A DNA stretch of 64,000 nucleotides from Anolis sagrei (Eukaryota > Chordata > Lepidosauria > Squamata > Anolidae), in the NCBI RefSeq assembly GCF_037176765.1, contig NC_090024.1, positions 195,730,278-195,794,277 of the forward strand, in the 5' to 3' direction. Within the stretch, counting starts at the first letter, position 1. Each line of letters opens with the position of its first letter. A program made the translations under genes and the position numbers. Below, one piece after another: positions 25,601 to 37,600 of this stretch. A model generated the notes under the pieces. It was not told where the DNA came from, did not search any database, and was given only the letters and a program-made list of their open reading frames with translations.

Positions 25601-28600
25601 AGCATGAAGTGGACATTTAAAATCACCCTGAAGCCTAGAAGTAGCACTTTCACTATTAAAATGGTAATGCATCTTGTGTACCAAAATAGGAGTGTGTACA
25701 GATTTTATTGCTGGTGTAGACAACCCCTTAAGACCATGGTTCTCAACCTTCCTAATGCTGCCATCCTCATGTTGTGGTGACCCCCAACCATAACATTATT
25801 TTCATTGCTACTTCGTAACTATAATGTTGCTACTGTTATGAATCGTAATGTAAATATCTAATATGCAGATATTCACTGGACCAAATTTGGCAGAAATACC
25901 CAATACACCCAAATTTGAATACTTGTGGGGTTGGAGGAGATTGCTTTTGTCATTTAGGAGATGTAGTTACTTGGTTTTATAGTTAACCTACAATTCAAAG
26001 AGCATTTCGAACTCCACCAATGATGGAATTGAATCAAACTTTGCACAGAACTCCCATGATCAACAGAAAATACTGGAAGGGTTTGGGGGTCATTGACCTT
26101 GAGTTTTGGAGTTGTAGTTCACCTACATCCAGAGAGCACAGTAGACTCAAACAATGATGGATATGGACCAAATTTGGCACAAATACTCAACATGTCCAAA
26201 TGTGAACACTGGTGGAGTTTGGGGAAAATAGGCTTGAGATTTGGGAGTTGTGGTTGCTGGGATTTATGCTTCACCTACAATCAAAGAGCATTCTGAACCC
26301 CACCAATGATAGAATTGGGCCAAACTTCCTAAACAGAACCTCCATGACCAACAGAAGAAATAAAAATATTGTGTTTTCTTTTTTAAAAAAAACTAAAAAA
26401 AACGTGACATGCATGTTCTATCAATTCCAGACCACCAAACAGTTTGTGTTGCAGAAGAAAAATCACAACCACAAAGACAAAATACCGCTGTACAAAGTTG
26501 TACAAGTATAGCAGCACAAACGCAGCCAGTGTGAAAAATGTCTTGTACAAAAGTGAAATGCACTCAACAACTATAACCCTGAGCTCAGATTTAAAGGAGG
26601 AATTTTGCTTGTAAATATTGCGTTTTCTGATGGTCTTTGGCAACCCCTCTGACATCCCCTCACGATCCCCACATAGGTCCTGACCCCCAGGTTGAGAAAC
26701 ACTGCCTTAAGACATATGGCAACCCCATAGATGAGAGGCTCCAACTAATCATCTGTGGTTATTACTTCTGTTTTCTTAAATGTACAGCTGTAAACCTGCC
26801 TTTGAACTTTCTTCAGCAATGCCCAATACAGTCGCTATCAGTATTTCAGTCCCCTTTAATATACACATGTCCCTACTTTCAGTATTTATATTCTGCAACT
26901 GTGCTGCACAAGCTTCAAATTCTGCTGATACACCAACATTCAGCATCCTGAGTGTGCTATCATTTCTTTTAAAAATCACGTGTCTAACCATCGAAATCTA
27001 AAAAGCTAAGCAGAACATACTGAACATGATTTATTGATTTGTTGGAAACCATAACTTTTCTGAACAGAGCATGACATTATTCTTTTAGTATATATACACT
27101 CCTGCGATCTACTTTTTTGGCACAGAAAATTCCTATTTATTTCTCTAGTGTAAATTATGGATACACCTTTCCTCATAACTTTTTCCCTTAAGCTTCTAGA
27201 AGATTAATAAAACCTGTACTTCTGTACTTCATGACAAGATCTCTCTTGTCATGAGAGATCACTACCTGACCTCTGGTTGAGAATTATCACTGTGTTTGGG
27301 CTCTGTCATTCTATGTTGGCCCAGCTACCATCACTGGCAACATGGTCAACTCATGTAACTTTGTGAACCTTAGTTGGCCCCTGTAATCAATTATGAATAT
27401 TTTATGTTCAGATTTTATGTCATTATATAATTTTTATTTGATTATGTTTTTGGTAATTTATTATTGTTAGGTTCTAATGTTGTTTACATATGTGGACTTA
27501 TTAGGGATTATTATGTCAATATGTATTTGTCTTACTAAAGCATTGAATGTTTACCTTTTTGTATGTTGGAATCCACCCTGAGTCCCCTTAGGGAGATAGG
27601 GTGGAATACAAATGAAGTTTTATTATTTATTTATTATTTATATATCCTACTTTTCCTCCAAAAACTGGAACTCTAAATGGTTCAGTTTCAGACATACAAA
27701 AAGGAAAAATTGAAACAGAATAAAAAATATTTACAGTGTTAAAACAATTCACATCTCAATTAAAGAAGAAAATGCAATTAAAAAAAACAAAGAGCTATTA
27801 AAAACAGTTCAGTTAAGACAACACAGCAGCCCAAACCCATTCTTCAAAATGTTCTGTTTTAAATGTCTGCCTGAATAAAAAGGTTTCGGCCACTGCAAGA
27901 AGCACAGCAAGGAGGGGGCCGTTCTGGCCTCCCTTGAAAGGGAGTTCAAAATCCTTGAGGCAGCCACTGAGGAGGCCCTCTCCATCAAATGTGCTTGTCA
28001 TGGAGGTTGGACTGAGAGGAGGGCCTCTCCAACTGATCTCAAAGCAGGGCTGGATCATGCAAGGAGAAACAGACTGCTAAATAGCCATGGCTTGCCTTTC
28101 TCTAATTACTGGTGCCATGAATTCATAGAATCACAGAGTTGAAAAAGACCACAAAGGCCATCCAGTCCAACCCCACATAATGCAGGAAAATACAATCAAA
28201 GCATTCACGACAAGTGGTCAGCTAGCCTCCACTTAAAAACCTCCACAGGTGACTCCTCCAAACTCCGAGGAAGCATATTCCACTGTTGAATAGTAATTAC
28301 CATCAAGAAGTTCTTCCTAATGTTCAGGTGGGATCTCTTTTCCTGCCATTTGAATCCATTTCTCTGTTTTCTAGCCTCTAGAGCAGAAGAAAACCTTGGC
28401 CCTTATTTAATGTGACCTCTTTTCACACATTAAAACATGACTATCATATTTCTTCTCGGCCTCCTTTTCTTCAAGGCAAACAATCCCAGCTCCCTCAGCC
28501 GTTTCTAATAGGTTTGGCTTCCAAATTTTTGATAATCTTGGTCCCTCTTCTCTGGACACATTCCGCCTTGTCAATATCTTTCCTGAATTGTGATGACCAG

Positions 28601-31600
28601 AAGTGGATACGGTGAGGTTTGGCCAAAGCAGAATAGAGCGGAACTATAATTTCCATCGATCTAGGCACTATAGGCTGATGCAGCCTAATTCTCAGTTCTC
28701 AATTCACACCTAACCCCCATCTGTGGAGCTTACTGATAAGCATACTGGGTTGTCCTACTTGAGGTTATTAGTAGTCTAAATTTATTTGGACAGCAGCATG
28801 CTTAGGTTTTTGGATTCTCAAAATTGAAACTTGTTAAGAATATTAACTATATTTTCCATATAGAAGAGAAACTAACTTGCAATTCTGCTTATGAGAAATA
28901 CCCAGGTTCCTTACAAATGGAACAACTTCTGTGCTAATGAGATTCTTTGTTCTTAAAACATAACTCAGCTCATTAACAACTTTTAAAGCACTTTAGAACA
29001 CACAATTCTTCAAAATTCTTCTCCATTTTGAAAATTGCCCATTTAGAACTTCTCCGGGATAATAACTCTGTTTCATGCAGGGCTCAGAATCCTACCTGAT
29101 ATGCTTCCAGTCCACATCCACAATGCTTTCCACCCCCTTACTCAGTTCTTTCACCTGAAGGATCTTCTGTTGCTGCATCGACTGCAGGAACTTAGAGAAC
29201 TAAAGACAGTAAAAAGCCATTCGATTTAGTGTGCTGGGACAACACCTGCAACAATCCAGCAGAGAATCTATGTTGCAGTGGCAATTCTAAGTCAAACCTA
29301 TCATAGGATTTTCTTCGTAAGATCTGTTCACAGGGTGATTGCTACAACAACAAAACTTTATTTATATACCGCTCTATCTCCCCAAGGGGACTCAGAGAGG
29401 TTTCCAAGTAACAGAATCAATACATACAAAGAAAACAGCATAAACATAAAATTAACAAGACAACATAAGCATTAAAAACCACAATAGCACATATATTTAA
29501 AATAATCCTGCCTGTCCAAGGCAGTTTAAAAGACCGGGCCAGGCTAATGCAATTTTAGGGAAATTAGGTAGAGTCTATGGCTGTACATTTCCAGGGCCTA
29601 ATAGAAGAAAGGGATCTGGGTAATTGGTAGAAGAAGATATGGCCAATTCCAATAGCAACTGGGGCAGAGCTAGAACTAGTCGTTCTCAAAAGTTTGTTTA
29701 AACCACCAGGTCTTCAGCTCTTACAAAAGGAGGGGAGGGATGGGGCCTGTCTTACTTCTCCAGAAAGGGCGTCCCAGAGGTGAGGGGCCACCACAGAGAA
29801 GGCCCTCTCTCTCATCCCCATCAACCGTGCTTGTGACGGTGATGGGAGCAAAAGGAGGGCCTCCCCGGAAGATCTTAAAGTTCACACCAGTTCATAGAGG
29901 GAGATGCGATCGCGAAGATAGGCGGGGCCCGAACCGTTTAGGGCTTTATAGGTCATAACCTGCACTTTGAATTTGGCTTGGCAACTTATCGGCAGCCAAT
30001 GAAGCTGTTTTAAAAGGGGTGTTGTATGCTCCCTATAGTTTGCTCCAGTAAGGAGCCTGGCTGCCGCCCGTTGTACCAGTTGGAGCTTCCGGGCCGTCTT
30101 CAAGAGCAGCCCCACGTAGAGCACATTGCATTAGTCCAATCTGGATGTAACCAAGATGTGCTACTGCCCTCTTCTGAGGATGAGCAGGTGTGACGTGACC
30201 AAGGCCACCAAGTGGATTTCCATGACTGAACAGGGATTCAAATCAGTCTCCAGAATCGTAGTTCAAATCACTATACCATACTGGCTCATACTGTAGTCCT
30301 ATGCATGCTTTTTTCATGTCAGTAGTGACTTGAGAAACTGCAAGTTGCTTCTGTTGTGAGAGAATTGGCCATCTGCAAGGATGCTGCCCAGGGAATGCCC
30401 AGATGTTTGATGTTTTTAACATCCTTGTGGGAGGCTTCTCTCATGTCTCCGCGTGGGGAGCTGGAGCTCACAGAGGAAGCTCAACCCACTCTCCCCAGAT
30501 TTGAACTACTGACCTGTTGGTCTGCAGTCCTGCCGGCAAAAGAGTTTAACTCATTGCGCCACTGGGGGCTAATGCTTTATTTTGTATTAAGATCCATTGA
30601 ATATGTTGGGACTTAATTTTAATTGAACAAGAAGAAACAATAAGGACTTCTGAGTTAGGCAATAATCTACACACAGACTTTATTTGCATGAAATGCATTA
30701 ACTGACTCTTACAAAAAGTTATTACAGTAAAGCACAAAGAAATATCCACAGAAAACCAGATTATGAACTGCTCAAACATTGTACTGGACTGCACAACTTT
30801 GCTTCATCTTGAATTTCGTAATTTTCATTATTATGGGCAAAAAGAAATTATAGATGTATTTACAAATAAGTGATGAGGAATAGAATAGCTAATATGCCAT
30901 TTTTTGCCTAAAGCATCACTAGTACACATTGAAAACTCCAGCACAACAGAGTTGCCTCCCTTTCCTCCTGCAGGGGCAAGCAATGTGTTGAAACTGTGTA
31001 AGGAACAAATACTTGAGAAGTAGGTAAGTTAAAAATCAGGATTTTTCTTCTTAAGTAAAATCATTATTTTTCTTCCCCATCTTTCACAATACAGAAGAAT
31101 ATTTGCTCACCTTTTTGTAGCTGGATTTCTTAATGTCGAGCTGCTGACCTTTTGGGCTATTGGTAGATTAAAAGGAGAAAACAATTATAAATAAGAAAAA
31201 CGACCAAACATGAAAACCATACTTTAGCACCTAAAATTATATTTCTATCCCATTCCTGATATCTCTGCCTTGGGCATGAATGCACAGAAATTCCATACAA
31301 ATATATGAAATACAGCTGCCTTCTCCATTTGAAATGACCTTTTCCTTCTCATTAAGCTTATATTGAAATCTAGGTGCTCTTCTTTCCTGTGTGTGATTCA
31401 ACGGTGCATAACGAGCTTTTCAGATGCATAGTGAGCTTTTCAGAATTAAGCATAATGCTTCATGTGAACAGAATTTTTAATCTTCATTCTTTTTGTACTC
31501 TATCTTAACAGACTTTGATCCATGTTAAACCCACTGTAGTAGTAACAGCTAGAACCTAGCACCCTAGCACTTTTACTTCTAATTCTGATGACCAGGGTTC

Positions 31601-34600
31601 TAGTCACATCCATACCCAGCAAGGATAATTTCCTTATTCTGTTTCAATCTTAAAACCAACCAAACATGTACATATGGTTGGCTCCGGTTCAGTCTCATAA
31701 TCCCTTTACAAACAACAGTGGTGTTCATGTGAACGCCTATATACGGGACTCTTTACTGACTGTAACTTTATATCTTGGAGCTCCCAACACTTAAATCTAT
31801 GAGGAAAATCTACGGGCGTTGTGCCTACTTGTGAATCAAATACAGTATTTTAATGTAAAGTTTAACACTATGTAACATAAATTTTGTTCCTGGTTTATGT
31901 CATTTCCTAATTGGTTCCATCATAAAAATATGGAAAAGGTTTATTAAACTGCAAAAACTTTGTTTTTGTTTGCACGTTGAAAGGTGGTTAAAAATGTTTT
32001 TCAGGGACATCCTGCAGCATATTTTGCTCTAGTTTTTGCTCTAGTTCTCATAGTCTCAACCAATTCAACATAGTTTGTGGCAGCCACAAAAATGTGGTTT
32101 CTGAAGTTCAGCAACTACTTTCAAAGTTAAGTACTACACAATTAATCAGGAAAATTTCAAACCAGGAATAGAAAATTTTACAATTTTTGTTACATAGCGC
32201 AATTGAAAGCTTTATACACTAGTTACCTGGCTACCCAGTTAATATGGGAAAGTTGGCTGTGAGCTGCTTGCAGCTTGAAAGATTCATGTTTCTTTATCAT
32301 TTAAAAAAGTGGAGGAAACAATGCTTTTGGAGTGGCACCAAAACTCACTCACTGTAACATGCAGACTTCTGATACTGCAAGTTCAACTGCTTGCAGCTCG
32401 GATTAAAAGGTAGCAGGGCTTTAAAAAGACTGCTGTGTTAATACCCTAGAGAGCTACCTCTATTATAGGTAAGCTGGATAAATGTTTTGGCTCCACATGT
32501 CACTGAATAGCACTGCATCAACTGTTACAAGGATGGGCAAAGGGTGTCCTATGGCCTATGACTTTTGTGAATTCAGGACCTCCAATGTGGTCTCCAACAT
32601 TCCCACACCACTGATGCTCTTCTCAATTTCCTGATTGACTTCAAAAATGCCTAATGAAACCAAGAGGGCACTGGACAATTCCCTGACATATTTAAAGTAC
32701 AGTGGATCCTATTTTCCAAACTGGAAGTAACTAAAAATCACTTTTGGTTTTGTAAGTAAGTCCCCTCCACACCTGAAACAGGCCAAGAAGACACCTGAAA
32801 CCAGATAAAATAAAATTATGGTGGATTCCTCTGCAGAAATGGAGACTAAAGTTGTTTGATACTTTTGTAAATTATACAGATATTATTACAGACTTTAAAA
32901 TATTGACCTTGTATTAAGTGCAGTGAGTTGCTAAACAATATTTGCCGTAACAGCCTTCAACTTGAACAGTAAATTGAATGGATTATAATGACATGAGAGC
33001 ACCACAGCCAGTCATCAGAGAGGATGGTAGCTACAGTCCAGCAACATATGCAAAGCCACAGATTCTCACTACTATACTTACCAGCATGAAAACATATAGT
33101 TGCGCAGAAAGGTGCTGGTCAGCAGAGGGAGCTCTGATTTCTTCACTTTGCATTTTAAGGCATGAAAGAAACACTGATGAAGCAACGCATCCATTAGCTC
33201 TGCAAAGCAACAAAACAAAACATAAAGAACAGTTCCTTATCAGCTACATCACAAAACAATAACATGGTGCAGCCCATTACAGAGCACCATCACACAGTGA
33301 ACATCTCCACAGTAACTTATACAGTATGACTCCTGCAGGGACTGTTGGTTCATCTACCCACATTCAACAAAAATGTAGCTTCTCAAAGAATTTTCTAGGT
33401 CCTCCAAGCAATGCTATGGTATGCTTCCACCAGAAGTTACTATAGAGTGATGCTAAAAACCTAGCAAACTCCTAGACAGAATACTTATTTACGAACCTTG
33501 TAATGACTTTGTGTTGCCCTCATTTTGCCTACTTATATTGACAAGCAAAGCTGAGACTGAGGGTAGTGGTAGTGAAGACTGTAAAAAATTGACAACACTT
33601 CTAAGAAAATTAAATTTCTACAGAAAAAGTCAGTACATCAACTGTGATCAAAGAGCTTGATCTGTTCTAAAGATTTGTTCTAAAGTTCTTTGAATATATT
33701 TTAATGGATTTTAACTGTGAATTTTTCAATACTGTTTATACAGTATTTAATTCTGTTTTAATGTTTGCTTATTTTAAATTGTATGCTAATGCTTTTCTGT
33801 TAAGCTGCTTTGAGTCTCCTTCGGAAGAGATCAAGCGGGGCATAAATAAATAAAATAAAATAAAGTTCATTTATATATAAGTCGGAACAGGTGTATCTCC
33901 AGCCAAATTTTTTATTTTAGCTTTGGACAGCATAGGGAGGGTGTGCACTCCTGTAACATTTGTTGTCTATGCCTCTGTTCAGATTTCACCTTAATCTCTG
34001 TTCCTTTGATTGGATTTTGAAAATGTTGGGTTGTCATGGTAACAAGGATTGGTGATAGAGCTTCAATGGAAACACCTTTTCCCCATGACAACTCTTACAG
34101 GAATGAATTCTCTTTCCTTGAGGTATATTTCCTCTCACTTTCTGCTGTCTCACCCCTCTTGGTAACTAGAACTCGGATGTAAGTCAGATGTTTGTAACTT
34201 GGGGACTGCCAGTATACATAGCACACATGATAACTTTACAACTTCTGAAGTATCCCCAATATGGCAGGATGTATCAGTCTGTCTTGCTCCTTAAGCATGC
34301 AATTGCTCTCTTCAACTAACAGAGAGCACTAGAAAGAGAAATGCCTATCCACAACTTTTCAGTTATACCTTGTGGACTCCTGTCTTCTATTTCATGAGGA
34401 ACTTCTGGGCTTTCTTCTCTGACAGTTTCAGCAGCTCCATCTTCATTTGGTACCTCCTCTCTCCTTAGTTCAGCAGACTGAGTAGATTCCTCCACGATTA
34501 GATTTCCAAAGTCTCTCTGCAAGGAGGAGTCAACAGAGAAGCTGTTTTCCAACTCTTGGACCTTCCCTTCTTCATCTTCTTGTTCCTCTTCTTCAGCACC

Positions 34601-37600
34601 CATCACCTTGGAAGGTTCTCCTTCTAAGGGAGCTATGATGGGTGGGCATGACTTGTCACCAAACCCCCTTTTCAATTTAAAAGAAAACAGTAAAATGTTA
34701 TTCTAAATTCCCATTTGAAGAAAAGAATTGTTCACAGCCAAGAATCAAGACACGACTAATTAACATCTTCTCTGGAAAGAATACCTATTTCAGGGAACAG
34801 GAGCAAATATCTGAAGACATGTACAAGTAAAACAATCTGGAAAAGCAAACTCTTCAAGAAAGACTAAGTGGTGATGTGAGCCATCTTTAGATATCTGAAA
34901 TGTTTTCTGTTGCTCCAGTGGATTAAAATTATATTTAAAAGGAGGTTTAACTAAACAGTGGCTCCCAACCCGTGGGCCATGGACCACAAGACCTAACATA
35001 AGGTCCGTGGCTCTAGATTATGGTTTTCTGCGGGCAAGCAGATGGCAACTACTGGATGGCAAATGTTCTGTATCAGAAACCAGAGCTGATGTAGTCTATC
35101 CAATACTATTTTCTGAATCAACACCCCAAATAACCAAACCGAATCTAAAGTAGACCAAAACCTGATTCGTAACCCTTTTGGTACTAATATTGGAAAGTGG
35201 TCCCTGGTCAAAGTGGTCCCTGGTCAAAAAAAAGATTAGGAACTACTGATTTAGAAGCATTTTGACCAAAGAATGGGCTGCCTAGGATGGTTGTAGGATT
35301 GGAGGTTTTTAAGCAGAGGTCACCTGGGTATTTTTTAGTGGTGCTTTAGCTATGGATCTGTGGCACTCCTTATAATTGTACATTTCTGTGACTCTGCTAA
35401 TGCAATATTGTTACTATGCATGAGAATACATTACTCAGAATAAACCATTCTTACAAAGTCTTCATCAAAACCATGTTCTTCCTGGAGGCGGCTGAAAGCT
35501 ACTAAAACCCCACATCCTTTGGCTTGTATGTTCCATTTTGTGTTTAACACAGGGCACACTACAGGTTCATTTCAGAAGATAAATTCTAATAACTATAAAA
35601 CCTATGAACAATTGAAATACATGTATGCAATTTACATCTACAATACATCCATGGAGTCAGGCAAGAAGAACGGGGACAGTTACACTTAAGATATGATTGG
35701 TGGTGCAAGATATTTCAAAGGAACTTCTCCCATCACCATCACAACACATGTCACAAGTCAGGAAAAAGTTGTAATGCTTAACCCAAGAGTTCACTGAGGT
35801 TCAAGAAGAGACACTTCTTGCTAGAATTCAAAGAGAACCATGAGAACAGCAATTGTGTCAGTATTCAGTATGTATAGATTATGCTACAGCAGAATTCTCT
35901 GGTCAATTCATAATTTAAACGTTCCGAGTTGTTATCGTTCTCTGGATTGAACCACACTTTGACTCAGCTATCTGCAAGTTGGCAACCCTTTTTTGTAAAC
36001 TATCATACAAATTTTGGTTAGGCACCCACCATAAGTGATCCAAATATGTATGAAGCACCGTGAAGCCTTTTCCTTTCATCCCAGCTGCTGCCATCTCTGC
36101 AGTGGACATATTAGCTATTCCAATGGCAACAGGGGCACTGAAAAAAAGAAACAAAAAATAAGCAATGCTGAAGACAAATTGCCTGATTCTTACTCCAACA
36201 AAATAAACAAGTTATGTACTAGTGTCTCCAAAAAAGAGTCTCACCATGGCATTTGACTAGACCTCAGGAAAACCAGGGGTTGAATTGTCATTCAGTTGTA
36301 GAAACTCACTGGGTAATCTTGGGCAAGTCATACGCTGTCAACCTTAGATGAATAAATCTTGTCAAGAAAGTCCTATGATGGGGCCATCATAAATGAGAGC
36401 CTATTCAAAGGCACATAGTAGCCTCCCAGAAAAGTATTCAGGTGGTTCAAACTTCATGGCCAAGCTGAGGCTTTGCTGTTGGCCAGCTTGATTAGCATTT
36501 AATGGCCTTGCAGCTTCACAGTCTGGCTAATTGCTACTTGGGGGAATTGTTGATTGGGTTTGCGGATAACTAGGATATCTAGAAATGACTGTTTTCCTTC
36601 ATTTTCTTTTTCCATGGTGAATTGGATGTTTGGGTGAATGCTGTTGAGGTGGTCCAGGAACTTGAGTTCTTCTCCATGGTGCCAAATGGTGAAGGTGTCA
36701 TCCACATATCTGAACAATGTAGCGGGCTTTTTTGTTGCTATTTCCAGGGCTTGATTTTCAAAGTGTTTCATGTAGAAATTTGCTATGACAGGGCTGAGAG
36801 GACTTCACCATAGCTACTCCATCTTTCTGTTAATGCAACATTCTTCAGAAGGGCTGACAGCATTTAGGAAAAAAGAGTTCAAGCAGTGTAAAAGATAACT
36901 CACAGAAAGCAATGGTAAGGACTTACAAGTATGCTTCTTATATGTAAATTTGCTTAGAACCAAGGCACTGTACAACCTTCACATCTACAAAAATTTAAAG
37001 AAAAACTGAGTACAAATATGCTAGTACTAAAAGTGTCATTGTAGGTCTCTTGTTGCTTTGCTGGAATAGACAAGCAGTGCTATACCTTTGAAAACAAAAT
37101 TGAAATGACGCTTGTGATTTTTTAATTCAGAACATTTTGTTCGGCCTCAACTTGTTCCTCTGTTGGTCATAACTGGCTCTGATCTTTGGTTTCTTTTCTC
37201 AAAACATATGGTACAAATCCATCTACAAAGTTTCAAAAATACATTCACATTTGTTTTCAAGAGAACTCATACCTGTTTCCAGACAAGGTAATAGCACAGA
37301 GAGTCCCACGCTCTACCTCAGGAAGACCACAAGACAGCACTATAACCCCTGGGAGCATTAGATCTGTAGAAAAACATATTACAGGCAGTCCCTGAGTTAT
37401 AAACATCCAACTTACCAATGACTTATAGTTAAGAATGGGGTGAGATGACAGATACATTGACTCCTCAGAAGAGAAATTCACTAATGAGTTATCATGGGGA
37501 AAAGGTGTCTCAGCTGAAGCTTTCTCACTAATCCTTGTTTCCACAAAAAGCCACATTTTTCAAAAACCAAGTATCACAGGAAGTGAGGTGAAATTTTCTG

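Larger units (their letters stand above)
21306..25725. other. EIF2D intron 9, mostly unrecognised
   Basis: Apart from the elements listed separately (22091-22223, 23040-23110, 24613-24815), no gene or named repeat was found. 22420-22640 is richer in CpG than its surroundings and holds overlapping short open frames of unknown origin. 23334-23460 may be a decayed mariner end (CAGTCACCCCTCTTTATTTG). Confidence 0.5.
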
